From Paraconiothyrium sp. Pb-2020 (lineage: Eukaryota > Ascomycota > Dothideomycetes > Pleosporales > Didymosphaeriaceae): DNA of 64,000 nucleotides. The stretch's first letter is position 1. Every line of letters starts with the position of its first letter. Positions 44,513 through 54,743 of this stretch are shown here, one piece after another. Location: NCBI GenBank assembly GCA_022419385.1, contig JAJUBI010000004.1, positions 3,887,286 through 3,951,285 on the forward strand. The letters are read 5' to 3'. The translations under genes and the position numbers were made by a program. The notes under the pieces are model-generated. The model was not told where the DNA came from, made no database searches, and was given only the letters and a program-made list of their open reading frames with translations.

Positions 44513-45205
44513 TGTGTGGGGGCTGAGGTTCGTGCGATCGTAGGGCACAGTGGCCGAAAGAAATAAGTCGGGTTTCTAATGGTAGCACCTCCTACGAGTG
44601 TGCAACCACGATACAGTATTACATTAATACTCATTATATAGTGTGTTACCCTACGGTATATGATCTTATATGGCACTTAAGGACCTTTTGGCGACTAGCT
44701 GACCTTTGATTTTGAAAGAGTGTCCGGGTTTTTGCTTCGCCTCTGTGGGTGTACGGCTACTTACATGAGACTTGATTGGTGGAACAAATCTCATTGGCTG
44801 CACCACCCCATCATGCCCACCATTGGTCACAGATCTCCACTACCTGAGTCGCGCGCACGTTATCACCTGCAGCCTCGAGTCGTTGTGTCCGCGCCAGACT
44901 GCCAAGTGTCCCTTGTGCCAATGATCAAAGATGCCCAGGCTTCTATCCAATGCTAGTACTCTCTCCTCCGCATACGTTCCCCGACTTTTGGAGCTTTGCG
45001 GGGTTTGGAGAGTTGTTCAACCGGAAAAGCCTCCGCTTCGCCTCAAAAGAGCTTAACGGTATGGAACTTGCGGATGAAGCTCAACCGAAAGACAAGAAAT
45101 GGATGTTTTCCGGCTTCACTATCTTGGCTAGCGAAGAGTATATAAAGCGCAAGACGATCTGGCACACCGCAAAGATGGTTTGAAGCTTGCTGTTCCTATT
45201 TCACT
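44513..45205. other. Intergenic with promoter
   Basis: No gene recognised. A 77-codon frame at 44950-45183 lacks motifs and overlaps the TATA box of the GH28 gene, so it is probably not translated. Confidence 0.45.
45139..45147 (+). promoter_or_regulatory. TATA box of the GH28 gene
   Basis: TATATAAAG lies 59 bases upstream of the polygalacturonase start codon. Confidence 0.55.
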
Positions 45206-46599
45206 ATGCCGATCCTCAAGCAATTTCTCTTCAGCGCTTCGATCCTCCTATCACAATGTGTAGAGAGTGCTTCGATAGACGAAAATTTCCTATCAACTCT
45301 CCGTAGCCCTCGTCCATTACACGCTACTACTTCTCCAAAGCGAAACAGAACATGCATCGCCCCTTCCCGCGGCGATTCATCGGTCGATGATGCATCAGGC
45401 GTTCTCTCCGCGATCCAAGACTGCAATGACGGCGGCCATGTTATTTTTGCTGAGAAACTTACCTACACCATTGCTTCGCCCCTCAACTTGACTGGCTTGA
45501 AGGCAATCGATCTCGATATACAGGGTACTTTGTCCTTCACTGACAACATCACGTACTGGGAAGAGAATTCGTTCGATCTGGAATATCAGAATGCCACATC
45601 GTTTTTCGCCTTGGGCGGAAATGATGTGCATGTATACGGTGCAGGAGAAATCCAAGGCAACGGACAAGCGTGGTGGGATGCATACCCCGGAAACAAGAAG
45701 CTGAAGCGACCAGTATTGTTTGCTGTGGTCGGACTGGAACATGGGAGTGTGTCGCAGATCAAGTTGCGAAATGCTCCATTCTGGCATAACATTGTTATGG
45801 AATCTAAGAACATTGCGTACTCAGGCCTAGACCTATTTTCAACAAGCAACAATGGCAACTTCGAGAAGAACACGGATGGCTGGGATATCTACAGGAGCGA
45901 CAACATTGTGATCGAGAATTCGACGATCACCAACGGCGATGGTGCGTAATTACTACTAGGTTCATTCACGAAAGTGCGATTTTCGAATTGCTAACCTATC
46001 CTATAGACTGTGTCTCTTTCAAGCCTAACAGCACGAACGTATTGGTACAGAACCTTCGCTGCAACGGCACCCATGGTATCTCTGTCGGCAGTCTCGGCCA
46101 ATATCCCGAGCGTGTCGATTACGTAGAGAACATCCTCGTGCGCAACATCACCATGGAAAACTCCTCCGAAGGCGCCCGTATCAAAGTCTGGCCAGACGCC
46201 TACTCAGAGAAGTCCGAAAGCTTGACCGGCGGCGGCGGCCGAGGATTAGTCCGAAACGTTACTTACGATGGCATGCGATTGACCAACGTTGACTATGGGC
46301 TCACAATCACGCAATGCTACGGCCAAGACGATGAGGAAGAATGCTTCAAGCATCCTAGCAAACTCAATATCACCGACGTTACTTTCCGCAACATCCGCGG
46401 CCGCACGAATCGTGTTTTCTCTCCCATCGTGGGCCATCTTGTGTGCTCCAGTCCGCATACCTGCTCCGGGATTTTGGCGGAGAACGTGGATATTAGGACG
46501 ATTAATGGGTCTAATTTGGTGACCTGCCGGAACCTGGATACGCAAGCTTTGGGTGGACTGAACTGTACGGAGTGGAGTAAAGGATACAATCCTGCATAA
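45206..46599 (+). CDS. Secreted GH28 polygalacturonase, exo-type
   Basis: Two exons, 45206-45941 and 46007-46599, give 442 residues. A signal peptide (MPILKQFLFSASILLSQCVE) leads into a right-handed beta-helix. The four GH28 catalytic motifs are present: NTDGWD near residue 223, GDDC formed across the intron at 244-247, GTHGIS with His268, and RIK at 303-305. The Asp residues act as acid and base, while His and Lys bind substrate. Having GTHGIS and many N-glycosylation sites (for example NITMENSS) points to the exo-polygalacturonase branch, which releases galacturonic acid from pectin chain ends. It is a plant-cell-wall-degrading enzyme secreted outside the cell, with its own TATA box. Confidence 0.9.
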
Positions 46600-47034
46600 T
46601 ATGTACAGTGAAAAATCTTTATTAGAGCCATTGAATAATAGAAAGCAAAGGTCTACAAGACGCGCATGACCCGAAGATCGGCCTTGTGGTATTACTTCAT
46701 ATTCACCTTGCATAGGCCGACTTGCGAGGTTTCTAACACCGTAAGAATTGTAAATCAACCCCAGTGAGAACATCGGTAGTTGGAGACTTTGGTGGCGCTT
46801 CGATCTCAGCTGCTTTGGCCAGAGACAGACTATGTCAAATCAGGTTCCTACACCTCTGCTGGCGTACCAATCGCACAACAATCGTCCAAGGGATTATATA
46901 TTCACCCTTAGAAACAGTCACACAAGCAATTGCTTTCATAAGGATGCGAAAGATCACGGGCTTACATCACCAAAGTGATCATCTTAGACGGAATGCTTAT
47001 ATTGTTGTCTATCACACGACCGAGCAATCCCACA
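46600..47034. other. Convergent intergenic region
   Basis: 3' flanks of the GH28 and zinc-finger genes; no gene seen. Confidence 0.4.
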
Positions 47035-47707
47035 TCAACCGCCATGTTTAGTGCGCAAATGCCTGAGATAGTTGTCCTTTCTTGCGAATCCCTTACCGCG
47101 TTCAGCAGAGAACTTACAGCCCGAGTAGGGGCAATACAGCGCCATCGAACCGGGAACAGCATCCGGGTGTTTCGATCTTCGATGACGATCAAGATCCTTC
47201 CTGAACTGGAAATCTTGATCGCATTGGCTTGTTGTGCATTTGAACGGTCGGCTGTGCTTTTTGCGGTGTTTACTACAGTACCGAATGAGCGCACAACTAG
47301 ATCTATAGCAGGGTAACTTACTTGAGCAGGTGCGGCTTCGAGAACATTTCGCCACAACTTGCGCAACGCAAGGCACTGCGGGCGGTTGCGACATCGGTAG
47401 GAAGCTCAGATATGCGATGTAGGATTCCGTAGTTGTTTTCAGGAGGTGGTAAGGAGTGGCGAACAATACTCTCATCTTCTTCAGGGGGTTGGGGATCAGA
47501 TGGTACAATCTCTCCGTGCCCTTCACTTTCCTGACCAGCAGGGTAGTAAGAACTTGGTGATTGGTTCCAGCCATATTCTGGCAGAGGGCCTCCACCTCCC
47601 GGTTCAAGCCACCTAAGCTCGACAGTCCCAAGAGTTTCGTGATAATGTAGATGAAGATCATCGGGATCGAGCGGGCCTGTGTGGTTCGGACTAGAAATAG
47701 ACGCCGG
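47035..47707 (-). CDS. C2H2 zinc-finger protein, 5' end unresolved
   Basis: Two exons, 47707-47322 and 47272-47035, stay open for 207 codons after removing a 49-base intron (GTAAGT...TGTAG). Three zinc fingers close the protein: CASCGEMF...HRKKH (C-x2-C-x12-H-x3-H, formed across the intron), CTTSQCDQ...HRRSKH (C-x4-C-x12-H-x4-H) and CPYSGCKF...HLRTKH with a long 18-residue loop. Upstream lies a Pro/Glu/Ser-rich region (PSDPQPPEEDESIVRHSLPP). No ATG occurs in frame before the fingers and a TAG closes the frame at 47710. An upstream exon must therefore supply the start, or the gene is damaged. It is probably a DNA-binding regulator. Confidence 0.65.
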
Positions 47708-47911
47708 CTACTCGAATAGGTAGGATATGGTTCAGACCTGCTGGGGAATGTGCAAGGGCTATTAGAGAGAACCAAGTCTGCCCCAACGAGAAGTCGCAAG
47801 AAAGAGAAGAGTAAGGACGCCGAGTGAAGATGTAAATGAGTGGACGCGGTTCCACCTCCAGAGGCGACCGTAAGGAAAGAAAATAATCGATGCGAGGCGG
47901 GCGATATTTAT

Positions 47912-48108
47912 GGTAGGCCTCAACTTCAGATTCCCAATACGCAACCTACATGTCAGGCTTTAGCGGCATGGTAGGCCTCAAATTTTACCGACGCTTTGGT
48001 TCCGATGTCTGCGCGTCGCATGATACACCGGAATGACCCGCTTATTTGGGAGCTGGCTGTCACACATGCTAGCTTGGCGGCCAATCATGGCTAATTGGTA
48101 GGCCTCAA
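47912..48108. repeat. Three copies of GGTAGGCCTCAA
   Basis: GGTAGGCCTCAA occurs at 47912-47923, 47970-47981 and 48097-48108, always in the same orientation, upstream of the leftward zinc-finger gene. Each has the AGGCCT palindrome at its centre. The copies may be regulator binding sites or relics of a short repeat. Confidence 0.6.
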
Positions 48109-48527
48109 AATGAGCCAACCACGAGGTAGCGGGAACTATCCCGTACATCTCGTGTCAACAAGGATGAAAGGGCCTTGACAAAAACTATAGCATGCCGGCA
48201 TCTGATTCAGTCCAATTGGTCCCTGTTATACCAGGTTGCAACGTGGTTACGCTACGTATCACCTCCACCCCCGAACATAAGCAACCCAAGTGATCAGCCC
48301 ATATGCATAAGATTATAGTCAGCGATCAAAGATTCATTATCTTCATGTACTTTGAGAAATCACAGACCGCCGTTTGACGTCTTATGACGGAGTGCTACCA
48401 TAGGTACATGGCCACGCCGCGCAGTACCATTGGTCGTGGAATCTACTTAGCAACGGAGTTCATTCTGCATCGACTATCAAGCTATGTGTCTGCCATCCAA
48501 GGGTATTGGTCGCTGGTCACCGGTGAA

Positions 48528-48742
48528 GATCTTGGATCTGCAAAGTGGTGATTATGCAGTGAGGGCCAGGGATACTCGCTCGATCTTGGATAGGCAAAGC
48601 AATAATTATGCAGTAAGGGCTAGGGATACTCGCTCAATTTTAGATAGGTAAAGTGACAATTGTGTAGTAAGGGCTAGGGCCACTTGCTTAATCTTGGACA
48701 GGCAAAGTATAGTTGTGCAGTGAGAGTCAGGGATACTCGCTC
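48528..48742. repeat. Tandem repeat, 54-bp unit, four copies
   Basis: Units at 48528-48581, 48582-48635, 48636-48689 and 48690-48742 (the last 53 bases) all run from GATCTTGGAT-like to GATACTCGCTC-like ends. Differences between copies are largely G/A and C/T transitions, strongest in the third copy (GATCTTGGAT to AATTTTAGAT). This is what mild repeat-induced point mutation would leave. There is no coding frame through it. Confidence 0.85.
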
Positions 48743-48957
48743 GATTATCGTCCATCAAGGATATCAAATGCATTCCAAGGTTCTATAGAGCATTTTCGGT
48801 ATGCGAACATGGATGATGAACGATTTGGTTCCTATCTGACATGTGAAGTGACTAGGCTGGCACGTAAGCTTGAACATAAATAAGTGGTGCCGCTGCGTCA
48901 ATCCCAACCTCCACTCCCAAGCCACTGCGAGTGAATCGGGGTGAGGAATCTACAGTT

Positions 48958-49695
48958 ATGTCTCTGCTTCCGGATATCATCGATACACAGGCAGATGTCA
49001 GTTCTCTTGCCGACTCACTGCTCGATCTGCCGACCAACCCACCATCACTCTATGTTGACATTGAAGGAGTCAACCTTTCCCGGCATGGAACGGTCTCCAT
49101 CCTCCAGATCTATGTCCTACCTACAGACCGGACGTACCTCGTCGACATCTACACGCTCAAAGGCGCAGCTTTCACCACTGAAGGAAGCCGTGGGCAATCG
49201 CTAAAGCAAATCTTCGAATCCGATGCTATCCCAAAAGCTTTCTTCGACATTCGAAACGACTCCGATGCGCTCTTCAGCCATTTTGGGATTAGCGTCGCCG
49301 GCATCGTGGACATTCAGCTCATGGAGCTCGCTACACGTACCGGCTCGAAGAGATGCATCAACGGGCTAGCGAGATGCATGGAAAGGGGCGACGCGTCCAT
49401 GTCTTACATAGAGAAAGCAAGGTGGGCTGAGAACAAAGAGGCCGGGAGAAAGCTCTTTGCCCCCGAACGAGGAGGAAGTTACGAGGTGTTCAACGTTCGT
49501 CCTATGCCGGAGAACATCAAGCAATACTGTATGCAGGATGTCAAGTATCTTCCTCGTCTTTGGCAGCGTTACGATGCGAAGTTGACTCCGCTGTGGCGCG
49601 GTAAGGTGAAGAAGGCGACTCTCGATCGGATCAACCTTTCGCAGAGTGCGACCTACAATGGGCAGGGACGCCACATGGCATTGGGTCCATGGTGA
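48958..49695 (+). CDS. 3'-5' exonuclease domain protein (DEDDy)
   Basis: A 245-residue single-exon protein made almost wholly of one exonuclease domain. The first motif is LYVDIEGVNLSRHG with Asp34 and Glu36, the second FFDIRNDSDALFSHF, and the third QYCMQDVKYLPRLW, where the Tyr-x3-Asp arrangement defines the DEDDy class related to RNase D, WRN exonuclease and Rrp6. It should remove nucleotides from 3' ends of RNA or DNA using two metal ions. I chose the ATG at 48958 because the frame has no ATG earlier. Similar one-domain proteins are common in Dothideomycetes; the substrate is unknown. Confidence 0.85.
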   Translation: MSLLPDIIDTQADVSSLADSLLDLPTNPPSLYVDIEGVNLSRHGTVSILQIYVLPTDRTYLVDIYTLKGAAFTTEGSRGQSLKQIFESDAIPKAFFDIRNDSDALFSHFGISVAGIVDIQLMELATRTGSKRCINGLARCMERGDASMSYIEKARWAENKEAGRKLFAPERGGSYEVFNVRPMPENIKQYCMQDVKYLPRLWQRYDAKLTPLWRGKVKKATLDRINLSQSATYNGQGRHMALGPW

Positions 49696-50891
49696 TCATC
49701 GTGTTATGTGTCGGCGAAGTTTTGATTTTGGTGTTTTTCGCGTTGTCCTTCTAAATCGAATCGTCCATCTTCTTCGACGCGAGATGCTTCAGTGCAGTTG
49801 TGTAATCCAGAAGCCGCGACCTACCCACGTCATCTCTTCAACCATCCTAGAATCTATTGAGCAAGGTACTTTTGAGTGTATGGACGGCGGGCACGTCCCA
49901 TACCCTGCCGCACTGCCACCTCGACGTTGCAAGAACGGGTTCCCAACTCAAGTCAACCTACACCAACTCGATGTATAACGCGACACACCCACCCCTCCGA
50001 TCCCCACTTCTTCACCGCGTTCAATAACGACGCCAGGAGGTACTCAAGCCCCCACGCAACCCACATAGCCCCCATCCCCACCCCAACCCGCCCAACACGT
50101 GCCCTCCACTCTCCCTCCGCTCCGCGCCGACATCGGCCGCACCACGCATCGACCCTCCTCTGCGCCGCCGCAGAGCCTCACGGGCGCTACCTTCGCCGTC
50201 CCAAACAACCTCAACGCATTTCGACCCTCTATCGGCCCTACAACAAGCCAAACCAAGTTTTCCCCCTCCCGCCGCGCCACGTCTTGTGTTATCTTGGACG
50301 TTCTTGCGTTATCTTAGGACCTCTTGTGCGGCCAAGGCAGCCACGACCGCCAAACCTTGGCCGCAAGGCTTGCTCCGACGTTCACTCGGCCAACAGCGGA
50401 AACGGGGGAAAAGCAAACACGAGGTGAACGCGTGGGCCGTGCCGTGCAGCTGGGCTGTGGTTCTAGGGATCTCTGGCCCAGATCTGAGGCCGAGGGCGGC
50501 GCCGATGGGCGGCGCCTAGCGTGGACGGCGGCCGCGGTTACGAGCGCCTACGGCGACGGCGGTCGAGCCTTAATTGTACGACGCGGGCGACGCGGTGGAG
50601 AAAGGGACACGCACGAGCGTTACGTTGCCGTAGCACGGTGGAGAAAATTTGAGCATGGCGTGCTTGGGAGAAATTACTTCGAGGCTAGAACACACGGCAG
50701 ATGTTGGACGATAGTGTGGTTGAGTCAAATAGTGAGAGTAATTATATTACGAGCTAAGCTAAGGTATACAGCAAAAGGGCAATGCGCGCGCCTTCTCACA
50801 ACGCGACACTGTACAACGTTAAGCGACGAGACGTCGTAGTGCGCAGCAGCTACGATGATTTACATCATGCCATCCATGCATCCTGGGGTAT
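49696..50891. other. GC-rich intergenic region
   Basis: The part from about 49980 to 50350 is C-rich on the plus strand and gives open frames on both strands through composition alone. No motif supports a gene. Confidence 0.45.
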
Positions 50892-52940
50892 CTAGATCTT
50901 TTCGGCAACGGGCACGGTGGGCTCGGACGGGATCTTCTTCTCGTCGACGCTGGCGCGCCTCTCGGCGGCGATGCTGAGGTGACGCTCGACGTCCTCGGCC
51001 TGCTTGGCGGTGCCGAAGTGGCCGGTGGGTAGCTGGTTGAGCTGGTCGTCTTGCTGATCGGTCTTGTAGTAGGCAATGTAGAAGAGGATACCGACGACAA
51101 ACGAGATGATGGTGACGGCACCGTAGTTCCAGACGAGGTGAGGGTCGTTGGTGAGGGGGGTGAAGGCCTGGGCGAGCGCGGCAGAGAAGGCGGTCGTGAA
51201 GCACTGGACACTCATGAAGAGAGACCTCATGTTCTTGGGGGCCTTGGTGTAGGCGTACTCGAGCGTGGTGACGGAGGCGAAAATCTCGGAGATGGCGACG
51301 AGAACGTAGATACCAGTGACGGCCCAGACGTTGATGGGGGACTTGTAGTCGGGGTCGTGGGTCTCGTAGTAGCCAGAAGTCTTGTACACGTAGTGCTGGA
51401 GAACGGTCGCCCACAACATGGCCAATCCACCGAAGAGGAATCCAGCGGTGATCTTCTTAATGGGAGAGAAGTTGATCTTGTGCTTGCGCAGGAAGGGGTA
51501 GATGAACAAATCGAAGACTGCAAGTATATTAGCGACTGGTGGGTTCTGAAGGTGCAAAGGAACTTACTCGGGACGAGAACGATAAGCGTGATGGGGTCCA
51601 TGTTCTGGAGCAGATCGTTGGGCGTTCCGTGCAGAGCCATGGTAGCGCACATAGCCGTCAAGTTGTTGTCCATCTGGCGGTAGGCAAGCCAGTAGATGGG
51701 AACCCACATGAAAACACCGCAGGCGCCGAATCCACGGCGGACCTCGTCAACCCAGGCGTCATCGAAAGTGTACCAGCTGGGCTTGTTCGCACCGAGAGCG
51801 GAGGGCTTGATGACCTCCCATCCCTCACCGGACTTCCAGTTTTTGATCGTCTGGATAGGGTTGGCGGTAATTCCGTGACCGAGGGCCTTCATGAAAAGCT
51901 TCACAGCGGGACCAAGCACGCTGCCACTAGGAGGCGTGAGGCGGTAGAACTTCTTGCAGAAGATCAAGACGGGGACGCTGATGAGGAAGAAGAGGAGGGG
52001 AATCAAGAAAGCACAGTAGAAACCGACGTAACGTTCAGCGAAGACCATGCCGAGCTGACCAGCCAGGGCACCCCAGTTGATGAACCAGTAAAACCAGTTG
52101 TAAATACGGGTGGCGGTGACGGCGGGGTCAACAATGACGAGCTCGCCGTTCTGCTCCTCGACGCGAAGCGGGTCATCGGGCATCTGCTCCATGATGAGCG
52201 GGGAAATGTTGGGCTTGAAGGTACCCGTTCCGAAACCAGTGATGAGCAGACCGAGGATGAAGACGCCGAGCGAAGTGTGGGGCTTGTCCAGAACAGAGGG
52301 AGCAGCAGAGACGACGAGAATGGTGTGACCGATTTCAGCAACGAGGACCGAGTAGAAGATGGTCTTGTAACGACCGAGGTACTTGTCGGCAATCCATGCA
52401 CCGAAGAGAGGAACGACGTAGACCCAGAACGAGTTGAAGGTGGTCAGAGAGAAGGCGATCTGCTTGCCCAAGCCAAGGGCACCAGGCTGAGCGTCATCGC
52501 TGCTGGGGTTGACGGCGGCACCAGTGGAGGTGGCGGTGATGTTGCCCTCCTTGTCGGTGCGGCCCTTGTTGATGAAGTTGGAGTAGACAACAATGGTACC
52601 GTAGTAGGACATGCGCTCGCAAAGCTCAACGAAGGCAATGGTGAAGATCTTCCACGGGATCTTCTGGGGAACACGGCGCAGAGTGTGCATCTGCTCCTCG
52701 GTGGGGAAATCATCCCGATCGCTACCAAGGTAGCTCTCCTGGAGAGTGGCCTTGCCCTCAGAGATGAGGTAGGCTGGCGGCTGAGTTACATGAGCCTCTG
52801 GATTCTTGCGCTGCGGGTCTCCAGAGCCATCCAAGAAGGCGCGATCCAGGGTGGTCGCATGCTGTGGAAAGAGTGAGCACGTGCGATGGGTGTTTCAGAT
52901 GGGAGTGACCTACGATGACTGAGTCTTCGCCGACAGGCAT
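50892..52940 (-). CDS. PTR2: Peptide transporter, POT/PTR2 family
   Basis: Three exons (52940-52914, 52861-51568, 51517-50892) give 648 residues. The first exon encodes just nine residues. FVELCERMSYYGTIVVYSNFI is the ExxERxxYYG proton-coupling motif of POT transporters. FGAWIADKYLGRYKTIFYSV is the family's loop 2-3 signature, and GTGFKPN-like GTFKPNISPLIMEQ follows. INWGALAGQLGMVFAERYVGF and an extracellular loop between later membrane segments are also typical. The C-terminus is acidic and cytosolic. The protein should import di- and tripeptides with protons at the plasma membrane. Length and layout match yeast Ptr2 homologues. Confidence 0.92.
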
Positions 52941-54743
52941 GGTGGGCGCAACTTGTCGTGGCAGGTAGTGTAAGGAAGGCCTGCAAGGGACGCTCAGAGC
53001 GAGTGAGGTTGACGAGGAGAGGAAGATGTCGTGGGCGCGTGCCAGCATTTGAGGGGAAGCAATATGCAGTATCTGGGCGAGACGCACGAGCCCCGGTCGA
53101 CAACTGCCCGAAGAGGAAGGAACGGCCTGAGCACAACATGTTCCATCGCCCAATGGCGGCGGTGCGCTAGGGGGGATGGGGAAGGAGCATAGAAGGCCAC
53201 AAACGCCACCTAGAACGTCGATACGATGTGGTATTGGCCACTATCGCATCCTTCTCCCAGATGATAGCTGATGCGGTGCAGGCGTCAGCACCGAGGCTGC
53301 TGCAGCGCTGCCGCAGACGGTAATGGAGGGTATCCCATTGGCCTGGTCGCGTTCGAGGGCCTTTTGTCTTGCCACGCGCGAGGCATGCCATTTGCAACTG
53401 ATACGGGACCCGCGACGAGACGAGGGTGTTGCCACTGATTGACCCGTTTCCAATTGGCCAGGAGGGGCCGATATCAATCTGCTTCCTCCCAGGAGTCGTG
53501 CGATAGCGCGATTCGCGCGGTGCCGTTAGGTGTGTGCTTGGCGGAGCGCTTCTGTTCGGTCGTTCCGCCCGCCTGGTGGAGGAGAGCAGAGGAGAGGACA
53601 GAAGAGGACCGTTACATCGGGGTACGCCGCGGAGCTAGGTAGCACAGGCTTTTCTGCTGCTTCAGCACGCAATCGCCGCTCCCAGCTCTTTGTCTCGAGC
53701 ATTCCTGCCATCTCACGCTCTCAACAGCCGCCGCGGACGGCCAGCTGGAGGAGGCAGGTGCGGCTCGAGGGCCTCTTCCATCGCTTACTCTGGTGCTGAT
53801 ATCGGTTACAGTGTAGGATGAGCCTGGCACGTCGCCAGCGGCCCAGAAGCACGCCCAGACGCTACTAGAGAAGCCTTATTGCTTGGCCCGGTATCACGCT
53901 TGACGCTTCTTGCACTGGCCGCCTCAGGAACGCCCGCCCGCACACCACAATCCCGCCCTCGGGTGTCGGCCAGTGTCGGCACCACAGCATTGGGACGGCA
54001 GCAACTGGGCATTGCAGGATGCAGCGAAGACCCTGCCACCGCATCCAGCAGTCTGTCCAACGAGTCGCGCGGCACAGTCGCGAGAGACACGGCGGATCGC
54101 CGGCAAGGACAATGCCCAATACACATGTTTCCGGAAGGTGCCAGGAATAGACTTCTATCGCCCCATTGCGGCACGGTCCATTTCGTCGGTGTACGCTCGC
54201 GGCGCCCTGGCCATCACGTATCTCGCAGCCCCGATGGTGTATTCAGCCTGGCCACTTACACGCACTTTCTGCTGGCAGGGGTGGGTACAGTATCCTCCGC
54301 CAGCTGCTGCAAGCATACAGCTCGAACTGAGAGACATTCCGCACTTCACGTACACCCACACACGACGACAATGTTTCAACGACGTCTGCGCGCGACACTG
54401 TCAGTGCAGGCCCACAGTCTGGAGAAGCTGGGGAGCCGAGCTACCCCACGATGCACAACACAGGCCAGACGAGGAAACTGTGACTAACATTTTCCTTGGT
54501 CGCCGTATTGCCCCAGATTACAGAAAATCGCCCGGCTGTGCTTCCAAACCGACGATAGGCGTCCTCCCGAGAAGCTTTACGCCGCTCAACAAATATAATC
54601 GATAGCAATGCGGCGCGGCTTACTATGGGAGGCTGGGCGGACCACGAGCCTGCATGTGAATATACTCGGCAGGAAATGCCTAACGACAAGCAGACGTGAA
54701 GGAGTATGCTCAGTTACCGATATACGAAGCGCCCAAGACGACA
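52941..54743. other. Gene-poor stretch
   Basis: 1.8 kb with several overlapping frames on both strands (the longest, 53910-54605, about 230 codons) but no motif and unlikely composition. The right part is GC-rich. It probably holds the PTR2 promoter and untranslated DNA. Confidence 0.45.

Larger units (their letters stand above)
47708..48957. other. Repeat-bearing intergenic region
   Basis: It contains three copies of a 12-base motif and a 54-base tandem repeat, both listed separately, and no gene apart from a possible missing first exon of the zinc-finger gene. Confidence 0.55.

Noticed and set aside
44950..45183. 77-codon frame before the GH28 gene
   Set aside because: It contains the GH28 TATA box and has no motif; it is more likely promoter DNA.
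50324..50839. 171-codon plus-strand frame
   Set aside because: Composition is Arg/Gly/Ala-rich without any domain, and it overlaps the 3' flank of PTR2.
51539..52876. 445-codon plus-strand open frame
   Set aside because: It is exactly antisense to the PTR2 coding exons. It arises from their codon bias, and its Val/Glu/Asp-rich product has no motif.
53879..54605. Two overlapping plus-strand frames of 202 and 231 codons
   Set aside because: Both are open because the region is GC-rich. They exclude each other, have no motif and many Cys/Arg/His residues typical of random translation.
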